From: Bathymodiolus brooksi
Taxonomy: Eukaryota; Mollusca; Bivalvia; Mytilida; Modiolidae
Direction of reading: 5' to 3'
NCBI GenBank assembly: GCA_963680875.1
Contig: OY804579.1
Span: forward strand, 30,365,804 to 30,429,803
DNA length: 64,000 bases
Shown here: piece by piece, positions 20,668 to 31,612 of the stretch
Position numbering within the stretch: the first letter of the stretch is position 1
Layout of the letters: every line of letters begins with the position of its first letter
Position numbers and translations under genes: made by a program
Notes under the pieces: model-generated
The model's database searches: none
What the model saw: only the letters and a program-made list of their open reading frames with translations
Told to the model about the DNA's origin: nothing

Positions 20668-22940
20668 TGTATATCATGAATGCACGATGCGACAACATGC
20701 TGAGATGGGTGATGTTTTGACAGGTAAACTGTAAAAAAAAACCCCGTAGAATACACTAATAAAATATTATTTCACCTATATCAGGACTCCGCAGACTGCC
20801 AATTTTCAAGAAAAAAAACCGGGATTTACGGATTTATGACCCATTCGCCATGAACAAAATAAAACTTAAATTTTACTAAATAATTTTAATCCAAATTTGC
20901 CTTTAAAGAAATAAATGTATAAATTAGAATTATTTACCCGGGTTCGTTCGCCCTACATTTGGCAAACACGTAAAAGAGCAAACGCACCCGATATCGTAAA
21001 CCGGCAACTGTCTGCAGCAAGTGAAAGGGCCTTGGCATCGATTGTCGCGAGTACATAGGGACATATTAATATTCTCTTCTAGTGCACTTAAAACATGGGT
21101 ACTGCATGTTAATACATTTTATTCATGGATATTATTGTATATATCGCCGGTGACAACATATCTATACTTTCCGTACCACTGTATATCACTCATTTACTTC
21201 AGCTTTACTAAGATACGCATGTTTCTTTATGCACGAATTTATTGGTTAGCAGAATTTGGGGACGTTTCCTGTTTACAGTTTAACTATCTGAGAGTGGAGA
21301 CTCTCACTCCGACCTGGGAGGAATTTGTCGGACAATTTTAAGAGTGAAGTCCGACAAAACTCTGTGTCCGACTTGAGTGTTTGATTGTTGATACACTTGG
21401 AGGGATCTGTATATCATGAATGCACGATGCGACAACATGCTGAGATGGGTGATGTTTTGACAGGTAAACTGTAAAAAAAAAAACCGTAGAATACACTAAT
21501 AAAATATTATTTCACCTATATCAGGACTCCGCAGACTGCCAATTTTCAAGAAAAAAAACCGGGATTTACGGATTTATGACCCATTCGCCATGAACAAAAT
21601 AAAACTTAAATTTTACTAAATAATTTTAATCCAAATTTGCCTTTAAAGAAATAAATGTATAAATTAGAATTATTTACCCGGGTTCGTTCGCCCTACATTT
21701 GGCAAACACGTAAAAGAGCAAACGCACCCGATATCGTAAACCGGCAACTGTCTGCAGCAAGTGAAAGGGCCTTGGCATCGATTGTCGCGAGTACATAGGG
21801 ACATATTAATATTCACTTCTAGTGCACTTAAAACATGGGTACTGCATGTTAATACATTTTATTCATGGATATTATTGTATATATCGCCGGTGACAACATA
21901 TCTATACTTTCCGTACCACTGTATATCACTCATTTACTTCAGCTTTACTAAGATACGCATGTTTCTTTATGCACGAATTTATTGGTTAGCAGAATTTGGG
22001 GACGTTTCCTGTTTACAGTTTAACTATCTGAGAGTGGAGACTCTCACTCCGACCTGGGAGGATTTTGTCGGACATTTGTCGGACAATTTTAAGAGTGAAG
22101 TCCGACAAAACTCTGTGTCCGACTTGAGTGTTTGATTGTTGATACACTTGGAGGGATCTGTATATCATGAATGCACGATGCGACAACATGCTGAGATGGG
22201 TGATGATTTGACAGGTAAACTGTAAAAAAAAAAAAAACGTAGAATACACTAATAAAATATTATTTCACCTATATCAGGACTCCGCAGACTGCCAATTTTC
22301 AAGAAAAAAAACGGGATTTACGGATTTATGACCCATTCGCCATGAACAAAATAAAAATGTTACTAATTAATTTTAATCCAAATTTGCCTTTAAAGAAATA
22401 AATGTATAAATTAGAATTATTTACCCGGGTTCGTTCGCCCTACATTTGGCAAACACGTAAAAGAGCAAACGCACCCGATATCGTAAACCGGCAACTGTCT
22501 GCAACAAGTGAAAGGGCCTTGGCATCGATTGTCGCGAGTACATAGGGACATATTAATATTCACTTCTAGTGCACTTAAAACATGGGTACTGCATGTTAAT
22601 ACATTTTATTCATGGATATTATTGTATATATATCGCCCGTGACAGCCGTTAACACATCTATACTTTCCGTACCACTGTATATCACTCATTTACTTCAGCT
22701 TTACTAAGATACTCGTGTTTCTTTATGCACGAATTTATTGGTTAGCAGAATTTGGGGACGTTTCCTGTTTACAGTTTAACTATCTGAGAGTGGAGACTCA
22801 CTCCGACCTGGGAGGATTTGGTTGGACATTTGTCGGACAATTTGGTCGGACATTTGTCGGACAATTTTAAGAGTGAAGTCCGACGAAACTCTGTGTCCGA
22901 CCTGAGTGTTTGATCATTGATACAGTTGGAGGGATCTGTA
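20668..22940 (+). repeat. Three tandem copies of a 740-778 bp unit
   Basis: Successive copies start at about 20669, 21409 and 22160, each with GTATATCATGAATGCACGAT, and the last ends at GAGGGATCTGTA (22940). Period lengths are 740, 751 and 778 bp, and the copies are nearly identical. Each ends with a cluster of TTGTCGGAC / GTCCGACAAA that can form a hairpin. The growth in length comes partly from this cluster: the TCGGACAATT-type block is present once, twice and four times. An in-frame ORF of 106-124 codons in copies 1 and 2 is lost in copy 3 and has no recognised family. Confidence 0.93.
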
Positions 22941-22953
22941 TGCCCCCATAGAA

Positions 22954-22975
22954 CTTCTTCTTCTTCTTCTTCCAG
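22954..22975. repeat. (CTT)n microsatellite
   Basis: CTTCTTCTTCTTCTTC, which on the minus strand is a (GAA)n tail directly 3' of the LINE at 22976-24315. Confidence 0.85.
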
Positions 22976-24315
22976 GTAAAGGACGGAATTCAATAAATGA
23001 ATGTTTGTGTCCTGTGATTAAAAACTTCGCAGGCCCTCGGGAACAGACGAGTCTCCTTTGCTATACAATTAAAAGTTCACTGGAATATATACAATGCTAA
23101 AACTATGTACACGGCTCTGGTCACTAGTATGCGTAGAGGGGTTCCGGCAGGTTCTGAATCCTAACCCTGAATTCCTCTAAATTGTCTGCATCAGTGACTG
23201 AGGCTGGCAAAAGGTTCCATTCCCTGATGGTGCGAGTGAAAAAGGAGAACTTATATACATCCTTTTGTGCCACTGTTTGGTACAGGCGGTTGGAACCTCT
23301 CGTCCTACTGACCCCGGTTGTGATTACGTCTGTCTGGACATCAACAAGCTCATGTATGATCTTGAACATGATGATGAGACGGTTGTTATATCGTCTTTGT
23401 TGAAGTGGTTGCCAGCCAAGGTTCTGTACCATATGTGTCACACAGCCAGGTGTGCGCTCCGTGTAGTTGTTGTGGACAAATCTAGCGGCTCTCCTCTGCA
23501 CTTGCTCTAGTTTATGGGTTTCTGCAGATGAGTGTGGGTCCCAGACAGTGGATGCATACTCTAGTGTCGGTCTTGCCATTGTGGTGTAAGCCGCAGCTTT
23601 GACTGGTTTGGTGCAGTCTGTGAGGTTTCTCCGGATGAAACCCATTGTCCTGTTAGCCTTAGAGACTGTGTTGTCAATGTGCTTGGACCACTGTAAGTCC
23701 TCGCTAATGGTGACTCCTAAGTACTTGGCACTGTCGACAACTTCTAGAGTGTGACCATGTAGAGTGTATTGTGTTGGTATGACATGTCGTTGGTTTGTAG
23801 CTATCCTGATGACTGTGCATTTCTGTGGGTGGAAACTCATTTGCCACTCCTCTTCCCATTTTTCAAGTGCTGAAAGGTCGTTTTGCAGTAGGTCTGAGTC
23901 GTTCTGGCTGTTGACGTGACGATAGAAGAGGCAGTCATCTGCAAACAAGCATGCATCCGATGAGGTGGTAACATCCGGTAGGTCATTAATAAATGACAAA
24001 AAGAGCAAGGGTCTCAGGACTGTACCTTGAGGTACTCCTGAGAGTACTTCTTTCTCGGAAGACTTCACTCCATCTAGGAGCACCAGCTGTTTCCGGCTAC
24101 TAAGAAATGAAGATATCCAGGCCAGCGTGGTTCCATCAACCCCATAGAACTTGAGTTTATGTAGAAGCCTGCGATGAGGGACTTTATCAAAAGCCTTGGC
24201 AAAGTCAAGTAATATGACATCGACCTGTCCTTTAGATGTGAGGTTCTGGGCTATCTTCTGTATTGTTGTTACCAGTTGGGTTTCACAGGAACGCTTCCTT
24301 CTGAACCCATGTTGC
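22976..24315 (-). mobile_element. Non-LTR retrotransposon (Jockey/CR1 superfamily), 5'-truncated
   Basis: On the minus strand the element enters in the RT fingers (QHGFRRKRSCETQ), runs through the whole RT thumb region to the stop at 23124-23126, then about 145 bp of 3' UTR and a (GAA)n tail. 5' truncation and a simple-repeat tail are the usual outcome of target-primed reverse transcription. Confidence 0.85.
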
Positions 24316-24515
24316 TTGAGATAAATGAAAACAAGAGAAACAGCTTCCTCTACTTGATGGACATTTACCTTTTTGACACCAATGGTCAACTTTCTACCAT
24401 TCTTTATTATAAAAGAGACGACTTTAATGTTGCCATTATAAATATACCAACCGTTCCCCCAGTTGCCTACAGATGAAAGGTGGTGTTGACAATTATATAC
24501 TCGTTCAAAGTTCAC
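23124..24515 (-). CDS. LINE reverse transcriptase, partial ORF2
   Basis: Open frame of 463 codons. Residues from about 68 on are RT: DVILLDFAKAFDKVPH (motif A, about 99-114), LSGVPQGTVLRPLLF (motif B, about 159-172), LFADDC (catalytic FADD, 191-194), CTVIRIATNQ, KYLGVTISEDLQWSKHI and LEQVQRRAARFVHNNY, followed by the C-terminal thumb ending PEPLYAY. Catalytic residues are intact. TVLRPLLFLSFIN departs slightly from the usual GPLLFLLFIN. The first about 67 residues have no RT similarity and are most likely flanking DNA that is open by chance, so the listed start is not a natural one. The endonuclease domain is absent, so the copy cannot move by itself. Confidence 0.85.
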   Translation of the reverse strand: MNFERVYNCQHHLSSVGNWGNGWYIYNGNIKVVSFIIKNGRKLTIGVKKVNVHQVEEAVSLVFIYLKQHGFRRKRSCETQLVTTIQKIAQNLTSKGQVDVILLDFAKAFDKVPHRRLLHKLKFYGVDGTTLAWISSFLSSRKQLVLLDGVKSSEKEVLSGVPQGTVLRPLLFLSFINDLPDVTTSSDACLFADDCLFYRHVNSQNDSDLLQNDLSALEKWEEEWQMSFHPQKCTVIRIATNQRHVIPTQYTLHGHTLEVVDSAKYLGVTISEDLQWSKHIDNTVSKANRTMGFIRRNLTDCTKPVKAAAYTTMARPTLEYASTVWDPHSSAETHKLEQVQRRAARFVHNNYTERTPGCVTHMVQNLGWQPLQQRRYNNRLIIMFKIIHELVDVQTDVITTGVSRTRGSNRLYQTVAQKDVYKFSFFTRTIREWNLLPASVTDADNLEEFRVRIQNLPEPLYAY

Positions 24516-24864
24516 TATTAAGTCTTACGATGTCCTTGTATACTATCTAATATATAAGTAATGGTCGAGACCACCGGCTCTCTTTAATATAATTAATCAT
24601 ATACAAATGACAACTTCTGTGTCATGAAGATTGAATATGTCATGTATAATGTTCCAGATTATAGCGATCTTTATAATAACGCTGTTCGTCCGGTTATAGG
24701 CGAGGTTTGATATTTTACTAACATGTGGAAAGCACTTACATCACCGCATAAATTTGCTAAGAGAGAATGTTTGGGCCCATTAAATTAGTCTAATCCCGCT
24801 GCTTTTTATTGAAGTGCATGTACAAAACCATGGATTTTGTCTCTTTCTACGATTTCGATATTTG
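24316..24864. other. No gene recognised
   Basis: AT-rich sequence between the LINE and the 27-bp satellite, with nothing identified. Confidence 0.5.
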
Positions 24865-26833
24865 ATTTTGGAATTGTTCCAACAGTGTGGTATTTTAGAA
24901 TTGTTCCAACAGTGTGGTATTTTAGAATTGTTCCAACAGTGTGGTATTTTAGAATTGTTCCAACAGTGTGGTATTTTAGAATTGTTCCAACAGTGTGGTA
25001 TTTTAGAATTGTTCCGACAGTGTGGTATTTTAGAATTGTTCCGACAGTGTGGTATTTTAGAATTGTTCCGACAGTGTGGTATTTTAAAATTGTTCCAACA
25101 GTGGTATTATAGAATTGTTCCAACAGTGTGGTATTTTAGAATTGTTCCAACAGTGTGGTATTTTAGAATTGTTCCAACAGTGTGGTATTTTAGAATTGTT
25201 CCAACAGTGGTATTATAGAATTGTTCCGACAGTGTGGTATTTTAGAATTGTTCCAACAGTGTGGTATTTTAGAATTGTTCCAACAGTGTGGTATTTTATA
25301 ATTGTTCCAATAGTGTGGTATTTTAGAATTGTTCCGACAGTGTGGTATTTTAGAATTGTTCCGACAGTGTGGTATTTTAAAATTGTTCCGACAGTGTGGT
25401 ATTTTAGAATTGTTCCGACAGTGTGGTATTTTAGAACTGTTCCAACAGTGTGGTATTTTAGAATTGTTCCAACAGTGTGGTATTTTAGAATTGTTCCAAC
25501 AGTGTGGTATTTTAGAATTGTTCCAACAGTGTGGTATTTTAGAATTGTTCCAACAGTGTGGTATTTTAGAATTGTTTCAACAGTGTGGTATTTTAGAATT
25601 GTTCCAACAGTGTGGTATTTTAGAATTGTTCCAACAGTGTGGTATTTTAGAATTGTTCCGACAGTGTGGTATTTTAGAATTGTTCCGACAGTGTGGTATT
25701 TTAGAATTGTTCCAACAGTGTGGTATTTTAGAATTGTTCCAACAGTGTAGTATTTTAGAATTGTTCCAACAGTGTGGTATTTTAGAATTGTTCCAACAGT
25801 GTGGTATTTTAGAATTGTTCCAACAGTGGTATTATAGAATTGTTCCAACAGTGTGGTATTTTAGAATTGTTCCAACAGTGTAGTATTTTAGAATTGTTCC
25901 AACAGTGTGGTATTTTAGAATTGTTCTAACAGTGTGGTATTTTAGAATTGTTCCAACAGTGTGGTATTTTTTGGAATTGTTCCAACAGTGTGGTATTTTA
26001 GAATTGTTCCAACAGTGTGGTATTTTAGAATTGTTCCAACAGTGTAGTATTTTAGAATTGTTCCAACAGTGTGGTATTTTAGAATTGTTCCAACAGTGTG
26101 GTATTTTAGAATTGTTCCAACAGTGTGGTATTTTTTGGAATTGTTCCAGCAGTGTGGTATTTTGGAAATGTTCTAACAGTGTGGTATTTTGGAATTGTTC
26201 CAAAAGTGTGTTATTTTTTGGAATTGTTCCAACAGTGTGGTATTTTGGGATTGTTCCAACAGTGTGGTATTTTTTGGAATTGTTCCAACAGTGTGGTATT
26301 TTAGAATTGTTCCAACAGTGTGGTATTTTTTGGAATTGTTCCAACAGTGTAGTATTTTAGAATTGTTCCAACAGTGTGGTATTTTAGAATTGTTCCAACA
26401 GTGTGGTATTTTAGAATTGTTCCAACAGTGTGGTATTTTTTTGAATTGTTCCAACAGTGTGGTATTTTGGAATTGTTCCAACTTTGTGGTATTTTTTGGG
26501 ATTGTTCCAAGAGTGTGGTATTTTGGAAATGTTCCAACAGTGTGGTATTTTGGAATTGTTCCAAAAGTGTGGTATTTTTTGGAATTGTTCCAACAGTGTG
26601 GTATTTTGGGATTGTTCCAACAGTGTGGTATTTTTTGGAATTGTTCCAACAGTGTGGTATTTTTTGGAATTGTTCCAACAGTGTGGTATTTTAGAATTGT
26701 TCCAACAGTGTGGTATTTTTTGGAATTGTTCCAACAGTGTGGTATTTTTTGGAATTGTTCCAACAGTGTGGTATTTTGGAATTGTTCCAACAGTGTGGTA
26801 TTTTGGAATTGTTCCAACAGTGTGGCATTTTTT
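24865..26833 (+). repeat. 27-bp minisatellite, about 72 copies
   Basis: The monomer is (ATTTTAGAATTG)(TTCCAACAGTGTGGT). A short form reads AACAGTGGTATTATAGAATT. Up to about 25965 monomers are almost all 27 bp with TTTTAG; after that, TTTTGG and TTTTTTGG variants mix in and add 2 bp. Runs of CGACAGTG rather than CAACAGTG are clustered (25010-25080, 25330-25430, 25655-25690), which shows local block amplification. Because 27 is a multiple of 3, two plus frames (nonapeptides LFQQCGILE and RIVPTVWYF) and two minus frames (GTILKYHTV, NNSKIPHCW) stay open; these are not genes. Confidence 0.97.
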
Positions 26834-26981
26834 GTTTTTCATTTTATGACTGCAAAATTCTATAGAATGGTTTTATCTGTAACAAAGATGGGCATCATAA
26901 TATTTAGACAAAACTTTACCTTACAAAAGAAATTAATATACAAGCAATACCATAAAATGATAATATACAATGATTAAATGT
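26834..26981. other. Short spacer between two satellites
   Basis: 148 bp of AT-rich sequence with no repeat structure separates the 27-bp and 43-bp arrays. Confidence 0.7.
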
Positions 26982-28620
26982 AGGACTTAGACATCAACTA
27001 CTTTACACATTCACAGGTTGTCATTAGACTTAGACATCGACTACTTTACCTATTCACAGGTTGTCATTAGACTTAGACATCGACTACATTACACATTCAC
27101 AGGTTGTCATTAGACTTAGACATCGACTACTTTACACATTCACAGTTTGTCATAAGACTTAGACATCGACTACTTTACATATTCACAGGTTGTCATTAGA
27201 CTTAGACATCGACTACATTACACATTCACAGGTTGTCATTAGACTTAGACATCGACTACTTTACATATTCACAGGTTGTCATTAGACTTAGACATCGACT
27301 ACTTTACACATTCACAGGTTGTCATTAGACTTAGACATCGACTACTTTACACATTCACAGGTTGTCATTAGACTTAGACATCGACTACTTTACACATTCA
27401 CAGGTTGTCATTAGACTTAGACATCGACTACTTTACACATTCACAGGTTGTCATTAGATTTAGACATCGACTACTTTACACATTCACAGGTTGTCATTAG
27501 ACTTAGACATCGACTACTTTACATATTCACAGGTTGTCATTAGACTTAGACATCACAGGTTGTCATTAGACTTAGACATCGACTACTTTACACATGCACA
27601 GGTTGTCATTAGACTTAGACATCGACTACTTTACACATTCACAGGTTGTCATTAGACTTAGACATCGACTACTTTACACATTCACAGGTTGTCATTAGAT
27701 TTAGACATCGACTACTTTACACATTCACAGGTTGTCATTAGACTTAGACATCGACTACTTTACACATTCTCAGGTTGTCATTAGACTTAGACATCGACTA
27801 CTTTACACATTCACAGGTTGTCATTAGTATTATATAGGACTTAGACATCGACTACTTTACACATTCACAGGTTGTCATTAGACTTAGACATCGACTACTT
27901 TACATATTCACAGGTTGTCATTAGACTTAGACATCGACTACATTACACATTCACAGGTTGTCATTAGACTTAGACATCGACTACTTTACACATTCACAGG
28001 TTGTCATTAGACTTAGACATCGACTACTTTACACATTCACAGGTTGTCATTAGACTTAGACATCGACTACTTTACACATTCACAGTTTGTCATAAGACTT
28101 AGACATCGACTACTTTACACATTCACAGGTTGTCATTAGACTTAGACATCGACTACTTTACATATTCACAGGTTGTCATTAGACTTAGACATCGACTACA
28201 TTACACATTCACAGGTTGTCATTAGACTTAGACATCGACTACTTTACACATTCACAGGTTGTCATTAGACTTAGACATCGACTAATTTACACATTCACAG
28301 GTTGTCATTAGATTTAGACATCGACTACTTTACACATTCACAGGTTGTCATTAGACTTAGACATCGACTACTTTACATATTCACAGGTTGTCATTAGACT
28401 TAGACATCGACTACTTTACACATTCACAGGTTGTCATTAGACTTAGACATCGACTACTTTACACATTCTCAGGTTGTCATTAGACTTAGACATCGACTAC
28501 TTTACACATGCACAGGTTGTCATTAGATTTAGACATCGACTACTTTACACATTCACAGGTTGTCATTAGACTTAGACATCGACTACTTTACACATTCACA
28601 GGTTGTCATTAGTATTATAT
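26982..28620 (+). repeat. 43-bp minisatellite, about 38 copies
   Basis: The monomer is AGACTTAGACATCGACTAC, TTTACACATTCAC, AGGTTGTCATT. Scattered variants are TTTACATATTC, ATTACACATTC and AGATTTAGAC. The sequence CATTAGTATTATATA occurs in the middle (about 27823-27837) and again at the very end (28606-28620). Each time it follows a normal monomer, and at the mid-point AGGACTTAGAC restarts exactly as at the array's left edge. The array therefore looks like two head-to-tail copies of a shorter array (about 855 and 783 bp). Confidence 0.97.
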
Positions 28621-28970
28621 ACAATTAGGGATGACAAAACCGTTTAACCATAAATAGACAGACCTTTAATAGGTCTCTGTTTTATCTCAATGGTTAACCC
28701 AATATTCCCGACTATTTACATAGTGAACCATTAACGATTGTGTTGGGCAAACAGAAAATTAAATAATGGTTTTCACTTGACCATAATTTTTTTAATACGG
28801 ATGCTTGCATTTCCCGGAGCACTTGAATCTTAAAGCGCTCATACAAGTAACTTGTATACAAGTACAGTACCATGATTTATGGACATCAAAATTGTATTGT
28901 TATAATCTTCCACAAGGGAGAGTTCATATAGAAACTACTCGTTCATTACCTTACTTGTTTCTTATACATG

Positions 28971-29080
28971 ATAATCTTAGCTAAATTAATATTATTGTTT
29001 GTTATACAGAATAATCTTAGCTAAATTAATATTATTGTTTCTTATACAGGATAATCTTAGCTAAATTAATATTAGTCGGT
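28971..29080 (+). repeat. 40-bp x 2.8 tandem repeat
   Basis: ATAATCTTAGCTAAATTAAT begins at 28971, 29011 and 29051, each copy followed by ATTATTGTTTSTTATACAGR. Exact 40-bp period. Confidence 0.9.
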
Positions 29081-30400
29081 TGTTATTTTTTTATTACACA
29101 AATAGTATAAACAAACAACACATAAACACTGGTATTTACTCAACTTTGGCAACATTTCGTCGATGTCGAACCATTGGGAAAATAACCCTGACCCTTTACT
29201 TTCATTCAAGTTCAAATATATTTACTGGACAACACATCTTAAATTAATTTTTATGAAGTTTTAATTTGTGTATTGTATTGAAGAACAACATTGTCAAGGA
29301 TGACAGTTGTTACTAAAACGAAATCACCAAAATAACTGAAACATAGATGTAGTTTTATATGACACTCGTCATATTGAATATTGTCTTACCCCACATCGTT
29401 AAAGGAAGAGAAACTAGCAGGTTTGACCTCAATTTCAAAGGAAATTTTTCAATTTTATTTTAACAATATAAAATAAACTTGTCTTATATAATTTGAAGAA
29501 AATCAAAACAGATATGTGATTTTGTGTTTGGTTTACGGCTAGCTAATGAAGACGAGAGACCGGACACAAAATACAACACAATAGCACGATGATTGCCAAC
29601 CGATACGTGCGTTTTATATTTTACCTTTCCAATGTTTATACGAACGTTTCACTAAAAACAAATGACAGAAAAAATATCTGCTAAAATGCAGACTAGATGA
29701 AATTTGAATCCACTATTCTCGGTTCTGATTCTGGCAAGAAAGATTTGACCGATTCTGCTGCCACTGTGAATAATTTGAAACAATTTAAGCCAAAAATAGG
29801 ATTGTTGTCCGTTAATTACCATCATCTGTTTGCGATGTGCAGAATGGTGTTTGAAGCACCCACTTTTCAATAATATCCATCTTTTTTTAATTGAACAAAA
29901 TAGTCCTTTAAGCTTCAATACTTTACTTATATAGAGAAAATAATGATTCTCATGCATTTCCCTTCGATGAAAACATTTACTATATGTTATTATAGAAACT
30001 GATTGATAATGTTATTGGACACGTACAGCCTTCAAGAATAATTAAGTAATTAAAGCTAAGAGTATATAAGTTCAAAATCATTACTTATATCGAGAAAATA
30101 ATAATTCTCATATATTTCCGTTATATAATATTAAGGCATTAGATTTGGTTTCCATGGTATTAATTTCCATAACGGGGCTGTTTTTTAAATTTAAAGTAGG
30201 GCTTAAGTGATACACAAGTTTACATCGAAATTCTCTTCTGATCCTCACTCTAGAAACAAGAATACAATATTGAATCAATTTTTAGAGAGGATGGGACAGG
30301 ATCATGATTGGTTGCATAATTCAATGTCTTTAATGATGTAGCCTTGTTGTATATCAAAGATTTGGTGATACATCAATTAAAAGGTCCCTTTGGATACGTT
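29081..30400. other. No gene recognised
   Basis: AT-rich, apparently single-copy sequence. Open frames are short with no family similarity noticed. ACTTATATMGAGAAAATAAT occurs twice (about 29924 and 30083). Confidence 0.5.
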
Positions 30401-30404
30401 ACGA

Positions 30405-30553
30405 AAAAATATAGTATGTGATAAAGTTTGTCAGTGACTTGCGACAGGTGGTTTTCATCGGGTACTGCGGTTTCCTCCACCAATAAAACTGACCTCGACG
30501 ATATAACTTAAATATTGTTGATAGTTGCGTTAAACAGCATAACCCTAACCCTG
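30405..30553 (+). mobile_element. SINE, 5'-truncated, telomere-like tail
   Basis: TTTGTCAGTGACTTGCGACA, CGGTTTCCTCCACCAATAAA and ATATTGTTGATAGTTGCGTT match the SINE at 9056-9249. The tail is CATAACCCTAACCCTGAC instead of (AAAC)n. Confidence 0.75.
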
Positions 30554-30719
30554 ACGAAAAATATATCTCGATCTTAAGTATATTCTTTGTATGTTCAATG
30601 TACAAATCATGCATGGTTTATAAGAAATGATTATGATGCAAGTTAAACTCGGGTAAAATGAAAATATTAAGGGAATATGATTGTTATTGCTCTCACACGT
30701 TCAACATTTACAGTAATTT

Positions 30720-31180
30720 ATATCTCAGTTAAACGACCAAATCCTTGGTGGTGTTTGCTGTATGGTGGTAAAGGTTCATAGGGCTTAACACCACATAGCT
30801 GCTCAGCACCCCCGGGTGGCGGATAGAGAGAGCCCACTCGATGAGAGTTGTCAGGTTATAATACGGAAGACCTGACCGTGGACCATAGTGGGTAGCGTAT
30901 TTGGAGAGTGCCAAGTGCACACTCCCTGCACTCTAAAGACCTCTTTTGTCAGATTCGAAAAAGAGGATGTACATTGTAGCCGCTACAAAAGTCTAAATTG
31001 TTCGTCCCTACCCAGCTTCATACTTTTATAGTGGCAGTGAACAGTCGTTGACCGGGTTGACCAACCCTTCTTTCATTTCTACTGTATTATTGAACTTGTT
31101 CTCGTCCTGACTATAGCTGAAATACTGCTCGCTGGACGTTCAGCAATGTAATCAATCAACCAACCAACCACCATTGGCGA
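30720..31180 (+). mobile_element. Probable SINE-like retroposon, head uncertain
   Basis: The 3' part AACTTGTTCTCGTCCTGACT, ATAGCTGAAATACTGCTCGC, TGGACGTTCAGCAATGTAAT and the (CAAC)n tail resemble the 3' domain of the SINE at 4497-4835. The part upstream of about 30980 (CCCGGGTGGCGGATAGAGAG) is GC-richer and may or may not belong. Confidence 0.45.
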
Positions 31181-31540
31181 TGTTTGTAGGGGATAAGTAA
31201 ATATACGAATATAATATAAAGACAATAATTATGTTTCCTTCTGAGTTATTATAAGTTTGTTAATTTAATCTAGATATAATCATTGAAACTAAGCCGATTT
31301 GATATTTAAAATATAAATCTAGTTTATATTAAGTTTAAAGGGCGGAGAACACATACTTATTGTTTTAAACATAATTCTACTTGATTGAAAAGGCTCAGGT
31401 TTATACACGTAAGTTGACGGTTCTTAGTAGTGCTGTGTGGAATTGGTAAGAAATCTCCCCGCGATTAACGTGTATACCATTTTATCCTGCAATCAGTACA
31501 TTTGCTGTACAAATATACCACACGAATACATTTTTGCTTT

Positions 31541-31612
31541 ATTCGTAGCCTACGAATAAACTTTTGAAGCCTACGAATAAACTTTTAAACCTACGAATAA
31601 ACTTTTAAGCCC
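31541..31612 (+). repeat. 20-21 bp x3 repeat (CTACGAATAAACTTTT)
   Basis: CTACGAATAAACTTTT begins at 31550, 31571 and 31591. The first copy is preceded by its inverse (TTATTCGTAG, 31539-31548), giving a small hairpin. Confidence 0.85.

Noticed and set aside
21021..22135. Conserved 106-124 codon frames in the 740-bp repeat as genes
   Set aside because: The frame is broken in the third copy, composition is that of AT-rich non-coding DNA, and no family is recognised; identity between copies reflects recent duplication only.
20668..22940. Retrozyme-type tandem repeat with hammerhead motifs
   Set aside because: Tandem layout and length suggested it, but no CTGATGA...GAAA core was found in any of the three copies.
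24806..26977. Open frames of 90-262 codons on both strands with nonapeptide repeats
   Set aside because: They are products of a 27-bp satellite whose monomer lacks stops in four frames; no start context, splice site or non-repeat domain supports a gene.
26982..28620. CRISPR-like array (43-bp repeats)
   Set aside because: Repeats are directly contiguous with no unique spacers, and the genome is eukaryotic. It is a minisatellite.
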